Positions 9,181 to 18,671 of a stretch of DNA of 64,000 nucleotides are shown here, one piece after another. Position 1 is the stretch's first letter, and the number at the start of each line of letters is the position of its first letter. The notes under the pieces were generated by a model. The model was not told the origin of the DNA and did no database searches. It was given only the letters and a program-made list of their open reading frames with translations. The translations under genes were made by a program, and so were the position numbers. Source of the stretch: Streptococcus suis (GTDB taxonomy: Bacteria; Bacillota; Bacilli; Lactobacillales; Streptococcaceae); assembly GCA_029593505.1 (NCBI GenBank), contig JAKTNI010000002.1, forward strand, positions 248,001-312,000, read 5' to 3'.

Positions 9181-11202
9181 CTATCCTCCTTGCAAGACTG
9201 TATAAGCTACCTTACTTTCCTTTCTTTCCTGTAAGAATAGAATCAAGGATAAGTTGGTGAGGAAAATTGCTCCAGTCCCTACGCTCAATCCCAGCTCACT
9301 TGTTATGAAAAGCAAACCTAGCATTCCGACTCCAAGCACTAGGAACTGGGTAATCAGATAGGTAAAATGAAGTTCTACAAATGTCATACCTGCTAAACGA
9401 CGAATAAAAATTTCTCTGCGAAATTGTTCAAAATAAACCAAATTCATTGTATTAAATAACAGTATGGAGGTAGCAATACCAATCAAGGCTCCCAACAAAA
9501 GAAACAGAAACTGATTCCGAATACTATTCAAGTTTTTATAGTAAATAGTTTTACTATTTAGCAAGTAGGAAACCCACTGATAGACACCCTGCTCTTTCAG
9601 TAGCTGGATACTCTGCTGATAATCTACTAAGAAAAGGGATTGAAGGGTAGTCCCCCACAGTATCTGCGATGCCGGAGTATTACCCGTTGATTCTGGTGTC
9701 ATGACTACAATAATCGGATCTACAAGATGTTGTTCTAGTATATAGGGAACCGTGTTGTAGAGAAACCTACTCTGATTGCTTTCTACATAGCTTGTATAGG
9801 GTTGAAATTCAAATAATTGTGAACTATCTATATCAAGATTCTCACGACCAAATGAATTCAAGTAATCTACATAGATGTGAATAAGTGTTTCTTCTTGTCC
9901 TTTCAATTTATCAGGAATAACCAGTCCAAACTCCCCTTGTTGTAAGGAGGACATTTTACTCCTAAATTCTTCTGAAACTTGTATATTCTGAACATCTAGG
10001 TAGTTGGGAGTAACAAAGATAGTATGACCAGAAGGAGCGTAATCATATTTGTTGATTCCATCCGATTCATCACCTTGTAAATACCTGTTCAAATTATTCT
10101 TAACAAATAAGGCACCATGCTTTTGAATAGCCGTCTTAGTAAATTGATACCAACGACTATTTTGCTCTTCTTTGCTCATTTCTCCATTAAAAGCAGCACC
10201 ATAGCTGTAAGAAGCTTGGTAATAATCCTTACTCTTATCCCATTCTTCCACGCCTTTCTCAACCATCTGTAATTCATTGTAGTGTGTGAACATTCGATTC
10301 ACTGTCCAGCCAACCACCAATACCGAAGCTAATTGACCTAACAACATGAGAGTCAACAAGCGTTTTAAAGGTAGTTTCCCTTTTAAAACTTCAATCATAG
10401 AGGCAGCTTTCAAACCTACTAAATATATTAAGGTTATAAAAATAGAAAAAACCAGTAAGCCCGACAAATAGAGCAATAAACCCACCAACAAGAGACTAAA
10501 GGTCAAACTCTGAAATAAGTTTAAGTTTAACAGTGTAAGACTACCTAACAAAAGATTAGCTACATAAACCCCTACAAAGAAAAGAATATCAGTCAGTATA
10601 GGCGGAAATAAAATTTCTAAATAAGTCTTTCCAGCTACTCGTCTAATACCTGCACTTTTCAACTCCTTAATACGGTAGATTAATGTCAAACAAATAAATG
10701 TCAAAAAGCAGAGAGACAAATTTATCCGAAATTGTTCACTAAACAAAAGCGAGTAGAGCAAGTAAGGTACAGAGTAAGCAGACGTGATTACAGTTCTATA
10801 CCCTAATCCTTTCAATGTTTGCGCTAGCTCTTCCCCCTTCAGATTACCAGAAGTAATGATATAGCTATTGACTAAATCACTAGATTGAGCACTCTCAACA
10901 GAAGCCTGTGCTAAATCTAGGGGCAATTCTCCTTCTCCATAGCGATCATAGACAAACTTAACTTTTCCACTTTCTTGAGGTTCTACAATTCTTCGTGCAA
11001 TGACACTGTTTGTACGATTCGCTAAATTATTTAAAGAGGTCGTAAATTCCTCGCGATTCGCCACTTCAATCGATTCTTCTGCACCAATTAAGTCTACGGT
11101 TTCATAACTAAGAAATTGAAGCTGTTGATTTTCATTTTGAATATTTACAATCATAAATGCTGTTAACAGTAGTGTTGACAAAAATACGAACCACTTCCTC
11201 AT
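9181..11202 (-). CDS. Bacteriocin-associated 7-TM integral membrane protein
   Basis: This 673-residue protein has one N-terminal hydrophobic segment (residues 5-22), a cluster of four around residues 155-300, and a long extracytoplasmic region (about 305-560). Three more segments lie at the C-terminus (about 565-665). This layout, resembling FtsX/MacB-type permeases, fits the family of 7-TM proteins encoded beside lactococcin-972-like bacteriocins. It sits between the bacteriocin gene and the ABC ATPase gene. As the only permease of the pair, it probably forms the membrane part of an immunity or export ABC system. Confidence 0.87.
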   Translation of the reverse strand: MRKWFVFLSTLLLTAFMIVNIQNENQQLQFLSYETVDLIGAEESIEVANREEFTTSLNNLANRTNSVIARRIVEPQESGKVKFVYDRYGEGELPLDLAQASVESAQSSDLVNSYIITSGNLKGEELAQTLKGLGYRTVITSAYSVPYLLYSLLFSEQFRINLSLCFLTFICLTLIYRIKELKSAGIRRVAGKTYLEILFPPILTDILFFVGVYVANLLLGSLTLLNLNLFQSLTFSLLLVGLLLYLSGLLVFSIFITLIYLVGLKAASMIEVLKGKLPLKRLLTLMLLGQLASVLVVGWTVNRMFTHYNELQMVEKGVEEWDKSKDYYQASYSYGAAFNGEMSKEEQNSRWYQFTKTAIQKHGALFVKNNLNRYLQGDESDGINKYDYAPSGHTIFVTPNYLDVQNIQVSEEFRSKMSSLQQGEFGLVIPDKLKGQEETLIHIYVDYLNSFGRENLDIDSSQLFEFQPYTSYVESNQSRFLYNTVPYILEQHLVDPIIVVMTPESTGNTPASQILWGTTLQSLFLVDYQQSIQLLKEQGVYQWVSYLLNSKTIYYKNLNSIRNQFLFLLLGALIGIATSILLFNTMNLVYFEQFRREIFIRRLAGMTFVELHFTYLITQFLVLGVGMLGLLFITSELGLSVGTGAIFLTNLSLILFLQERKESKVAYTVLQGG

Positions 11203-11286
11203 CTTGAACCCTCCTTAAATATTCATACAACATTGTTCAAGTTTCTACAACATAATTCCAATATTTTAAGTATTGATATTAGATAA

Positions 11287-11311
11287 AATAAGAGGAAATT
11301 GAACTCCTCTC
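11287..11311 (-). terminator. Weak hairpin between bacteriocin gene and 7TM gene
   Basis: On the minus strand GAGAGGA pairs with TCCTCTT and is followed by ATTTTAT. A leaky terminator here would give more bacteriocin than transporter mRNA, a common arrangement in bacteriocin operons. The stem is short. Confidence 0.4.
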
Positions 11312-11327
11312 ATTGTAAAGCTATCAC

Positions 11328-11603
11328 CTACTTATAATCATAATAGAAAGCTGCTTTTTCGTCTTTTACGATACTGATACTCGCATAGGATGTTTTATCC
11401 CCTCTTGCAGAGTCTGCATCCATACGACTAATTACAGAAGAATAATGATATTTTTTGCCATGATAATAGTTTGAATATGCTTTATTACCTTCATAACAAT
11501 AAGCCCAAACACCTCCATCAGGATATTGTGTCCAAGCCGCTACTGTCGGAATTACTGTAAACATTGTCAAAATAGTACCGAGTAAAGCGAATGATTTTTT
11601 CAT
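11328..11603 (-). CDS. Lactococcin-972 family bacteriocin precursor
   Basis: This 91-residue precursor has a Sec signal peptide (MKKSFALLGTILTMFTVIP, cleavage predicted after TVAA near residue 23) and a 68-residue mature part. The mature part carries the lactococcin-972 hallmarks: a GG-x-W start, AYSNYYHGKKYH followed by SSV, and the terminal KAAFYYDYK. Lactococcin 972 binds lipid II and blocks septum formation in dividing cells; that activity is inferred for this homologue. A single mature Cys (VWAYCYEG) is unusual. The gene is followed by the 7TM and ABC ATPase genes and preceded by a possible 43-aa membrane peptide gene. Confidence 0.92.
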   Translation of the reverse strand: MKKSFALLGTILTMFTVIPTVAAWTQYPDGGVWAYCYEGNKAYSNYYHGKKYHYSSVISRMDADSARGDKTSYASISIVKDEKAAFYYDYK

Positions 11604-11643
11604 AATATTTCCCTTCTTTCTATTTCTACTAACTTAAGTACCT

Positions 11644-11775
11644 CTACCCCACAAGATGAGTAGCAGGCTGAGTTTCGAATGGCACAGTATCTGGCTCGCC
11701 CAAAATACGAATAATTACTCCAACTATTACTAATAAAATGACTAGTGAGGTCAGTAAAACAGGTCTTTCTTTCAT
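11644..11775 (-). CDS. Candidate 43-aa single-span membrane peptide of the bacteriocin locus
   Basis: An open frame of 43 codons begins with a basic MKERP and continues with about 20 hydrophobic residues (LLTSLVILLVIVGVIIRIL). It ends in an 18-residue polar tail, GEPDTVPFETQPATHLVG. It reads in the same direction as the bacteriocin gene and stops 40 bases before it, in the gap between the divergent rgg gene and the bacteriocin. The ribosome site is weak (ACAGGT). It could be an Rgg peptide-pheromone precursor, an immunity or maturation peptide, or chance. The clean N-in/C-out topology and position argue for a real gene. No family is recognised. Confidence 0.5.
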   Translation of the reverse strand: MKERPVLLTSLVILLVIVGVIIRILGEPDTVPFETQPATHLVG

Positions 11776-11888
11776 ACCTGTCTTATGCCTTTCTGATAAG
11801 ATTACATATTCGAAAATACTTCTTCCTTATCAAGAATATTGTTTCCGATTTCTACTTGATGGAAATCCCTGTATTTTTAATACCTCTA

Positions 11889-11897
11889 TGATATACT
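11889..11897 (+). promoter_or_regulatory. Extended -10 of the rgg gene
   Basis: TGATATACT has the TGn extension before TATACT and lies 62 bases before the rgg start. No good -35 is present. Confidence 0.35.
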
Positions 11898-11959
11898 ATT
11901 TTCATAAAGTTTATTATTTTTGTTGCAAATAATCACATTATCGTTAAAAGGAGTTACAT

Positions 11960-12832
11960 ATGCGTTGGGATTATGGGAAAGTATATAAAGAAATTCGTAA
12001 AAGTAAACATTTGACTCAAAAACAAGTTTGCGGCGATTACCTCAACCGTTCTACTTTAGTCCGTTTTGAAAAAAATGAGACTATTCCCAGTTATGAACAT
12101 ATGCGATTTTTACTCAAACAAGTAGACATGACATTTGAAGAGTTTGAATACCTATGCAATCACTACCACCCCAGCGAACGACAGCAACTACTCTATGATA
12201 TTGATAATCTCAGAAATCCAACGACAGAGACAATGCAATCTCTTATAAGACGATGCCAAAACCACTTGATCAGAGAACCAGATGATGTACCTATCCACAG
12301 AAAATGTCTTCTTTTAGAAACGGTTGTATCTGTACGAAAAAGTTCGGACATTACCCAACTTTCCAATGAAACTAAAGCTCTTTCCAAACTCCTTTGGTCT
12401 GAGTTGGCGCAATATGATAACTGGCATCACAATGATATTATAGCAATCAGTAGCTTATTATCTTATATTACATCAATTAATATTATTGAAGACACTGCTA
12501 CTCTTATCATGAAGCGTTTAGAAAAATATAAAAATTTCAAGAAAATACAACCAACCATATTATCGTTCTATCAAGCCCTTTCATATTTTTTCTTAGAACA
12601 AAAACAATATTCTAAATCTATTTTTTACAGTAAAAACCTCATAAAGATCGCCAAACAAGAAAAACGCTACGATCAATTAGCAAGAAGTTATGTTTATCTA
12701 GGAATTGCAGAAAACAATCAGAAGCTGATTGAAAAAGGATTGCAGATATTGAAATTGACTGAAGAACAACACTTACTTGACAATCTCCAATTACTCCTTA
12801 AAAAACACCAATCCAGCCAAAAACCTGACTGA
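11960..12832 (+). CDS. Rgg/MutR-family transcriptional regulator
   Basis: This 290-residue regulator has an N-terminal XRE-type HTH (YGKVYKEIRKSKHLTQKQVC, then LNRSTLVRFEKNETIPSYE) followed by a long all-helical TPR-like domain that binds peptide pheromones in Rgg proteins. An AAAGGAGTT ribosome site precedes the ATG. It is transcribed away from the lactococcin-972-type operon and shares its 356-base upstream region, so that operon is its likely target. No classical short hydrophobic peptide gene is obvious, but the 43-aa peptide frame in the gap is a candidate partner. Pheromone control of the bacteriocin is inferred. Confidence 0.88.
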   Translation: MRWDYGKVYKEIRKSKHLTQKQVCGDYLNRSTLVRFEKNETIPSYEHMRFLLKQVDMTFEEFEYLCNHYHPSERQQLLYDIDNLRNPTTETMQSLIRRCQNHLIREPDDVPIHRKCLLLETVVSVRKSSDITQLSNETKALSKLLWSELAQYDNWHHNDIIAISSLLSYITSINIIEDTATLIMKRLEKYKNFKKIQPTILSFYQALSYFFLEQKQYSKSIFYSKNLIKIAKQEKRYDQLARSYVYLGIAENNQKLIEKGLQILKLTEEQHLLDNLQLLLKKHQSSQKPD

Positions 12833-12850
12833 GTTTTCTCAATCAGGTTT
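12821..12850. terminator. Bidirectional terminator between rgg and the YrdC-family gene
   Basis: AAACCTGACTGAG and CTCAATCAGGTTT form a stem of about 13 bp with one mismatch and a 4-base loop. It lies between two convergent genes. Confidence 0.75.
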
Positions 12851-12859
12851 CTTATGTTC

Positions 12860-13645
12860 CTAATAATATTCCCCTTGTCTGTAATCCCAAGAGTTGAAAT
12901 GGTCAGACAGATGCATCATGATTTTATCACTATCCAGTCCTTTACGGATGACAACTGGACACGGTGTAATCGAGCGACTATCTGCTCCTTGTTCTGGAAT
13001 GAGGTGACCATCCTTGTCCACCATAGACACCATAACTCCTTGCTCATAACGAGTTTCAACGGTTTTATCTGGCTGGATAGATGCTACATAGTCATCAGCC
13101 TCAATGATCAAGTCTACCTTAGAAGCGATACGATCACCGATACCTTCTACCTTACCGCGATTTCCTTTACCAGATGGGTTGGCAGAGGAAGCATAGACCA
13201 TACGTCCTTCCTTTTCCCACATTTCCTTAGCAATCTGCTCGCCTGCCACACCAAACTTGATGACAAAGCATGAAGTGCCACGAACATCGGTCATCAACTC
13301 TTCACGACCATCTCCATAAGCTTGCAACTTAGCATAAGCCTCCGGTTTCCACGGCAGGATACAGCCCAACAAAATATCCTCGTCCCAATGTTTTTGGTAG
13401 AAAGCATCAATCTCAGGTGTCAACTGAGCCAACTCACGCAACTCCTCCATACTACCACAAAGGACTACACCCGGCTTATTACGCTTACGCTCTTTTGCAT
13501 CAAACTTACGCTCTAAACCAGCTTTATCAGCAGTCATGATGATGTAACCAACCTTAGTCGGACAGACAATCACGCCTCCCTCACCCTTGATAATCTCCAA
13601 TCCCTCTTGTGCAAGTGCACCATCCCAATGAATTTGCTTTGTCAT
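12860..13645 (-). CDS. Sua5/YciO/YrdC/YwlC-family protein
   Basis: This is a protein of about 261 residues built on one YrdC-like domain. The nucleotide-binding signs are a basic cluster KERKRNKPG and the family's SSANPSGKG loop. Members make threonylcarbamoyl-adenylate for tRNA t6A, but many genomes carry a second paralogue of unknown role. The C-terminal 80 residues differ from classic TsaC/Sua5, so I would not call it tsaC. I chose the ATG at 13645 (MTKQIHWDG) because AGAGGAAA sits just upstream. Confidence 0.8.
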   Translation of the reverse strand: MTKQIHWDGALAQEGLEIIKGEGGVIVCPTKVGYIIMTADKAGLERKFDAKERKRNKPGVVLCGSMEELRELAQLTPEIDAFYQKHWDEDILLGCILPWKPEAYAKLQAYGDGREELMTDVRGTSCFVIKFGVAGEQIAKEMWEKEGRMVYASSANPSGKGNRGKVEGIGDRIASKVDLIIEADDYVASIQPDKTVETRYEQGVMVSMVDKDGHLIPEQGADSRSITPCPVVIRKGLDSDKIMMHLSDHFNSWDYRQGEYY

Positions 13646-13753
13646 ATTTTTCCTCTTTTCTTTAATTCCTATCATGATTGTTTACCATTACTTTGACAGG
13701 ATATCATATCAAACAATGATACCTAACAGATGTTACCACATCAACTATCATTC

Positions 13754-14350
13754 TCATCCATTCTGCCAATAAATTGGTCTCTTCTGTTCATATTGATGGA
13801 TTAACTCCTCAAACGTCAAAGTCATCCCAATATCATCTAATCCGTTCAACAATTTGTCTTTCCACTCTGGCTCAATGGTAAAAGGGAAATTCCCAACAGG
13901 CGTTCGTATCAACTCTTCTGGTAAATCAATGGTTATTTCCTGATCGGGAGTTAAATTGACCAACACCTCTCTAATTGAGCTTGGTTGTACAATCGGTAAA
14001 ATACCATTATTTAGAGCATTGTTATAAAAAATATCACCAAAAGATCCTGCAATGATCACTTTAAAACCATAGTCAGCAATAGCCCACGCCGCATGTTCGC
14101 GAGAAGATCCTGATCCAAAATTATCTCCCGAAATCAAAATGGAAGTTCCTTGATAGACTGACTGATTGAGAATAAAGTCAGGATTAGCTGTATAATCATC
14201 ATCTAAATAACGCCAAGTATAGAACAGGTATTTCCCAAATCCTTTCTTATCAATCAACTTGAGAAACTGTTTGGGTAGAAGCTGATCGGTATCTATATTA
14301 TCATTCATCAGTGGAACCACTCTCCCTGTCCATATCGTAAATTGATTCAT
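13754..14350 (-). CDS. leuD: 3-isopropylmalate dehydratase small subunit
   Basis: This protein of about 198 residues has the aconitase swivelling-domain signature: [13 protein letters not shown] near residue 19, and the substrate loop [16 protein letters not shown]. With LeuC it isomerises 2-isopropylmalate to 3-isopropylmalate in leucine synthesis. The ATG at 14350 overlaps the leuC stop (TGATG) and has GAGGG 8 bases upstream; an in-frame GTG one codon earlier is less likely. It is the last gene of leuABCD. Confidence 0.95.
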   Translation of the reverse strand: MNQFTIWTGRVVPLMNDNIDTDQLLPKQFLKLIDKKGFGKYLFYTWRYLDDDYTANPDFILNQSVYQGTSILISGDNFGSGSSREHAAWAIADYGFKVIIAGSFGDIFYNNALNNGILPIVQPSSIREVLVNLTPDQEITIDLPEELIRTPVGNFPFTIEPEWKDKLLNGLDDIGMTLTFEELIHQYEQKRPIYWQNG

Positions 14351-15738
14351 CACATTTCCCTCAACACTTCCAATTCTCGTGTATCGACAAAATGACCATG
14401 AAGCGCTGCTGCAGCTGCCATAGCAGGACTACATAAGTGAGTTTTAGCTCCAAATCCTTGTCGATCTTCAAAATTTCGATTACTTGTAGAGGCACAATGG
14501 ACACCCGATGGCACCTTGTCAGGATTCATTCCCAAACACATCGAACACCCTGGATCTCGCCACTCAAAACCTGCCTCCAAAAAAACTTTATTCAAACCCA
14601 ACTTTTCTGCTGCTCGTTTAACAGGACGACTTCCTGGAACAACAATAGCTGTCACTTGATCAGCTACCTTTTTATCTTTAACAATCTTGGCTGCTAGCTT
14701 CAAATCGCTCAAACGAGCATTCGTACAAGACCCTAAAAAGACATAACCTATTGGAATATCCGCTGGCATTTGTCCCGGAGAAAGTCCCATGTATTTATAA
14801 GCTCGTTCATCGTTAGAATCACGAACATCTGGAAACGGCTCTCCATATCCAACTCCCATTGCTGGTGTAGTCCCCCAAGTTACCATAGGAGCTAGCTGAG
14901 ATATATCCAAAACTAAATGCTTGTCATATACCGTATCCGAATCAGAATAAAGCGTTCTCCAATCTAACATAGCTGCCTCAAAATCCGTTGGTACACACTC
15001 ACGACCACGCAAGTAATCAAAAGTTGTTTGATCCGGCGCTATTATGCCCATCTTAGAGCCAAATTCGACCGACATATTGCAAATGGTCATTCGCTCCTCC
15101 ATTGTTAGCTGCTTAACAACTTCGCCAGCAAACTCGACAACATGCCCCAAACCGCAATCAACACCATAGCGAGCAATCAACGCTAGTATAAAATCTTTAG
15201 CATAGACACCTTTTGGAGCTTGACCTGTAAATTCAACCAATAACCGCTTTGGTTTGACTTGCCAAATAGTCTGAGTAGCAAGTACATGCTCCACTTCAGA
15301 TGTACCTATCCCAAAAGCAATGGCGCCCAAAGCTCCATGAGTAGCTGTATGACTATCCCCACAGACAATCAATTTCCCCGGTTGAGTACGACCTGTTTCT
15401 GGACCTACCATATGGACAATACCTTGGTTTTCTGAGCCATGGGCTACATGAGGAATACCAAAATCTTGAATATTTCTTACCAATGCATCCATTTGATTTT
15501 TTGAAATAACATCACGAATCGTATGAATATCCTGCGTTGGTACATTATGATCAAAGGTAGCAAAGGTTAAATCAGGTCTCCTCACTGATCGTCCACTCTC
15601 TCGTATCCCCTGAAAAGCTTGAGGACTAGTTACCTCATGAATATAATGCTGATCCACATAAAGAAGTTGAGATTTCCCTTCTTCTCCAGTAATCACATGG
15701 CGGTCCCATAGTTTATCAAAAATCGACCGACCACTCAT
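14350..15738 (-). CDS. leuC: 3-isopropylmalate dehydratase large subunit
   Basis: This 462-residue member of the aconitase family carries the 4Fe-4S ligands seen as [10 protein letters not shown] and [13 protein letters not shown]. The domain-1 motifs [20 protein letters not shown] and [12 protein letters not shown] are also present. It is the catalytic partner of LeuD. It overlaps leuB by 4 bases at its start, so the leu genes are translationally coupled. Confidence 0.97.
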   Translation of the reverse strand: MSGRSIFDKLWDRHVITGEEGKSQLLYVDQHYIHEVTSPQAFQGIRESGRSVRRPDLTFATFDHNVPTQDIHTIRDVISKNQMDALVRNIQDFGIPHVAHGSENQGIVHMVGPETGRTQPGKLIVCGDSHTATHGALGAIAFGIGTSEVEHVLATQTIWQVKPKRLLVEFTGQAPKGVYAKDFILALIARYGVDCGLGHVVEFAGEVVKQLTMEERMTICNMSVEFGSKMGIIAPDQTTFDYLRGRECVPTDFEAAMLDWRTLYSDSDTVYDKHLVLDISQLAPMVTWGTTPAMGVGYGEPFPDVRDSNDERAYKYMGLSPGQMPADIPIGYVFLGSCTNARLSDLKLAAKIVKDKKVADQVTAIVVPGSRPVKRAAEKLGLNKVFLEAGFEWRDPGCSMCLGMNPDKVPSGVHCASTSNRNFEDRQGFGAKTHLCSPAMAAAAALHGHFVDTRELEVLREM

Positions 15739-16787
15739 GACACTCTCCTCTCTAATTGAGCAATAACAGCTTCTGTCACCTGCCTAGTATCTGCTGTTCC
15801 TCCCAAATCTCTTGTCAAAATTCCTTGAGAAAATGTTTCAACAATAGCTGTACGAATGACATTCCCCGCTTCTTCTAAGCCAAAACTATCTTCTAACATC
15901 ATAGCAACTGATAGGATCATACTAATAGGATTCGCAATACCCTTTCCTGCAATATCAGGCGCAGAACCATGAATCGGCTCATACAAACTCGGTCCTGCAA
16001 GAGCATGACTAGCAGAAGGTAACACTCCCAAAGTTCCTGTCAAAACACTAGCTTCATCCGATAAGATATCACCAAAAAGATTTTCTGTCACTAAGACATC
16101 AAAATGACTAGGATGTGTCATAAGTAACATAGCAGCACTATCTACTAATTGATGCTCCAATGTTACATCTGGATAAGCACCAGCTACTTCGTCTGCCACC
16201 TGTCTCCACAATTTAGAGGTTGCCAAAACATTTTGCTTATCTATACTAGTTACCTTTCTTCGTCTTTTTCTAGCTAACTCAAAAGCATAACGAATGACTC
16301 GTTCAATCTCTTCTCGGTGATAAGTCGCACTGTCAGTGGCACAATTTTCCGTCAGACGATGCTCTCCAAAATAAATCCCTCCTGTCAACTCTCTCACCAT
16401 TACCAAATCAACACCTGTTAAACGCTCTGATTTTAAAGAAGAATATTGTTTTAAACTATTAAATATCTGAACAGGACGAACATTTACAAACAACCCCAAT
16501 TCCTTACGCAATCGTAACAAACCTTGCTCTGGTCGAATGGAAGATTGATCATACTGCGGACTACCAATAGCTGCTAACAAAATAGCATCAGCTTCACGAC
16601 AGGCTAGTAAAGTTTGCTCCGGCAAAGGAGTTCCATAACTATCAATAGCAGCTCCACCAAAAGCAAACTCCTCTACTTGATAGGAAAAATCAAAGCGTTT
16701 AGCTACAACTTGCAACACCTCCAGTCCAGCCTGCATAATCTCAGGACCAATCCCATCACCAGCTAGCGCTACAATTTTTTTAGTCAT
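15735..16787 (-). CDS. leuB: 3-isopropylmalate dehydrogenase
   Basis: This 350-residue NAD-dependent decarboxylating dehydrogenase catalyses the third step of leucine synthesis. It shows GDGIGPEIM at the N-terminus, the substrate loop around [12 protein letters not shown], and the metal and NAD motifs [25 protein letters not shown] and [18 protein letters not shown] in part. It overlaps leuA by 4 bases and leuC by 4 bases. Confidence 0.97.
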   Translation of the reverse strand: MTKKIVALAGDGIGPEIMQAGLEVLQVVAKRFDFSYQVEEFAFGGAAIDSYGTPLPEQTLLACREADAILLAAIGSPQYDQSSIRPEQGLLRLRKELGLFVNVRPVQIFNSLKQYSSLKSERLTGVDLVMVRELTGGIYFGEHRLTENCATDSATYHREEIERVIRYAFELARKRRRKVTSIDKQNVLATSKLWRQVADEVAGAYPDVTLEHQLVDSAAMLLMTHPSHFDVLVTENLFGDILSDEASVLTGTLGVLPSASHALAGPSLYEPIHGSAPDIAGKGIANPISMILSVAMMLEDSFGLEEAGNVIRTAIVETFSQGILTRDLGGTADTRQVTEAVIAQLERRVS

Positions 16788-18358
16788 GCTTTCTCCTCCG
16801 TCTGTGGTAGCTCTTTCTCAGATAACTTATGCGCTAATTGCCCCATATTTTCTTTTTGTACCATAATATTAGCATGAATGTAAGCAATGGCAGATGCCTT
16901 TAGGACATCAAAATCAATACCAGAAGCATTAAATATGGTCTCTGTTTCCTTATTTTCTACCGCAACAAGCACACGAGCTTGAGCATCAATTCCATCTGTA
17001 ATGGCATCAATATGATACCGCTCCAAACTAATCTCTTGTTGGAAAAATTGATCAACTGCATTGAAGACAGCCTCAACAGACCCCTTTCCAACAGCCGTAA
17101 CAACAACTTCTTCTCCATCAAGATTGATAAAATGAACCTCTGCTTGTATGCTACCATCCAACTGACTGTCTAATCTTAAATCACTAAATTGGAAGCCATC
17201 TTGATTCGATAGTTCACTTCCTATGACCAAAGCACGAATATCTGCATCTGTCACCTTTTCTTTTTTATCCGCCAAGCTCTTAAAACGAGCAAACAACGTA
17301 GACAACTCTGCCTCTTCAAAATAAAGGTCTAATTCCTTTAATTTTTGAACAAAAGCATGGCGACCAGATAACTTTCCAAGAGGAAGTGAGTTCTTCTTAA
17401 CTCCTACTAATTCCGGTGTAATAATTTCATAAGTGAGAGGGTTCTTTAACACTCCATCTTGATGGATACCTGATTCATGTGAAAAAGCATTTCCACCCAC
17501 AACAGCCTTATTGCGAGGAATAGCAATTCCAGAAAAACGAGAGACTAATTCAGAAGTATGAAGTGTTTCATTCAGAACAATGGGACTCGTTACACCATAA
17601 AAATCCTCACGAATTGAGAGAGCTACAGCGACTTCTTCCAACGCAGCATTTCCTGCTCGTTCTCCAATACCATTGATCGTTCCTTCTACTCGACCAGCTC
17701 CATTTTTAATTGCTGCCAGAGTATTCGCCACAGCCATCCCCAAATCGTTATGGCAATGAGAACTAAAAATAATCTCACGCTCCGAATGAATATTATTCTT
17801 CAGATATTGAAAAATTTCTCCATACTGCTGAGGTGTTGTAAAACCCACCGTATCTGGAATATTGATATAAGTTGCTCCCTCATCAACGGCTGTTTGCACA
17901 ACTTCCAACAAATAATCAAGTTCCGTTCGCGTTGCATCTTCTGGTGAAAATTCAACAACTTCAAATCGTTCACGTGCATAACTGACATGTTCTCTAATCT
18001 GTTGCAAAATCTCTTTCTTAGATTTTTGTAGCTTGAACTCACGATGAATAGGACTAGTAGCCATAAAAACATGAATTTGTGGATATTTTGCATCTTTGAG
18101 CGCTTCATAACAAGCATCAATATCAGATTTAACTGAGCGAGCCAGTCCTGAAACCGCTGCTTTTTTCACAACCGATGCAATCCGTTTAACAGCCTCAAAA
18201 GAGTCTGGACTAGCTGCTGGAAAGCCTGCTTCTATGGCTGAAACACCCCATTTTTCCAATTGTTTCGCTAGTGCCACTTTTTCCATAATCGAAAAATTAA
18301 CACCCGGAGTTTGCTCTCCATCTCGCAAACTAGTATCTAAAAACTCAACAATACGCAT
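16784..18358 (-). CDS. leuA: 2-isopropylmalate synthase
   Basis: This 524-residue enzyme commits 2-ketoisovalerate and acetyl-CoA to leucine. It has the HMGL-like TIM barrel ([19 protein letters not shown], then the metal motif [16 protein letters not shown] and [15 protein letters not shown]). A C-terminal LeuA regulatory domain (about residues 370-510) normally binds leucine for feedback inhibition. I chose the ATG at 18358 with GAGAGGTG upstream. A 47-codon extension is open in frame but runs through the attenuator and is not coding. Transcription is likely controlled by the upstream Leu-codon leader. Confidence 0.96.
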   Translation of the reverse strand: MRIVEFLDTSLRDGEQTPGVNFSIMEKVALAKQLEKWGVSAIEAGFPAASPDSFEAVKRIASVVKKAAVSGLARSVKSDIDACYEALKDAKYPQIHVFMATSPIHREFKLQKSKKEILQQIREHVSYARERFEVVEFSPEDATRTELDYLLEVVQTAVDEGATYINIPDTVGFTTPQQYGEIFQYLKNNIHSEREIIFSSHCHNDLGMAVANTLAAIKNGAGRVEGTINGIGERAGNAALEEVAVALSIREDFYGVTSPIVLNETLHTSELVSRFSGIAIPRNKAVVGGNAFSHESGIHQDGVLKNPLTYEIITPELVGVKKNSLPLGKLSGRHAFVQKLKELDLYFEEAELSTLFARFKSLADKKEKVTDADIRALVIGSELSNQDGFQFSDLRLDSQLDGSIQAEVHFINLDGEEVVVTAVGKGSVEAVFNAVDQFFQQEISLERYHIDAITDGIDAQARVLVAVENKETETIFNASGIDFDVLKASAIAYIHANIMVQKENMGQLAHKLSEKELPQTEEKA

Positions 18359-18385
18359 ATACTGCACCTCTCTAACTAAAAAGAA

Positions 18386-18415
18386 AACACCTCGCGGAAA
18401 TACCAGCGAGATGTT
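18386..18415 (-). terminator. leu attenuator terminator hairpin
   Basis: On the minus strand the hairpin AACATCTCGC / GCGAGGTGTT (one G-T pair) with a 10-base loop is followed by TTTTCTTTTT and lies 27 bases before leuA. It is a strong rho-independent terminator inside the leader, as expected for attenuation. Confidence 0.8.
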
Positions 18416-18467
18416 GTTCACAGTGCCCGCTTGGTAAAGCCAAACAGGACTAATGCTCCTACTAGCA

Positions 18468-18521
18468 CTAGCCCGACCGTCGCAACAACAAAGTAACACA
18501 ATGTGTGATGACAGATTTCAT
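18468..18521 (-). CDS. leuL: Leucine leader peptide of the leu operon
   Basis: A 17-codon frame, MKSVITHCVTLLLRRSG, begins 37 bases after a consensus promoter, with AGAGGAAG as ribosome site. It contains three consecutive Leu codons (TTG TTG TTG). The transcript then holds a hairpin (GGGCTAGTGCT with AGCATTAGTCC) and finally the terminator hairpin before leuA. Ribosome stalling at the Leu codons when leucyl-tRNA is scarce would favour antitermination. The mechanism is inferred from this layout, which matches classical amino-acid attenuators. The gene symbol is by analogy. Confidence 0.75.
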   Translation of the reverse strand: MKSVITHCVTLLLRRSG

Positions 18522-18557
18522 TTGACTTCTTCCTCTCAGTATTTTTTATTGTTTTAC

Positions 18558-18586
18558 ATGTTACAGTACTTTTTTTCTCTTGTCAA
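18558..18586 (-). promoter_or_regulatory. Promoter of the leu operon
   Basis: TTGACA (18581-18586), a 17-base spacer and TAACAT (18558-18563) on the minus strand lie directly upstream of the leader peptide. Confidence 0.8.
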
Positions 18587-18671
18587 CACCAAAGAGAGAA
18601 TTTTCTGAAAAATCCGAACAATTAACGTTTTTTACTTTTTAGTAACAAAACTCAAAACAGAAATACTCTAT

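Noticed and set aside
11738..11932. 64-codon plus-strand frame upstream of rgg
   Set aside because: It has no ribosome site, odd Cys/Tyr/Phe-rich composition, and overlaps the better 43-aa minus-strand frame and the rgg promoter.
12854..13273. 139-codon plus-strand frame opposite the YrdC-family gene
   Set aside because: It is antisense to a gene with recognisable YrdC motifs, and its composition is not protein-like.
16957..18120. Several 60-100-codon frames inside leuA
   Set aside because: They are shadows of a conserved gene in other frames, with no ribosome sites.
18359..18499. 47-codon N-terminal extension of leuA
   Set aside because: It runs through the attenuator terminator and has no ribosome site; LeuA proteins begin at the [14 protein letters not shown] segment.
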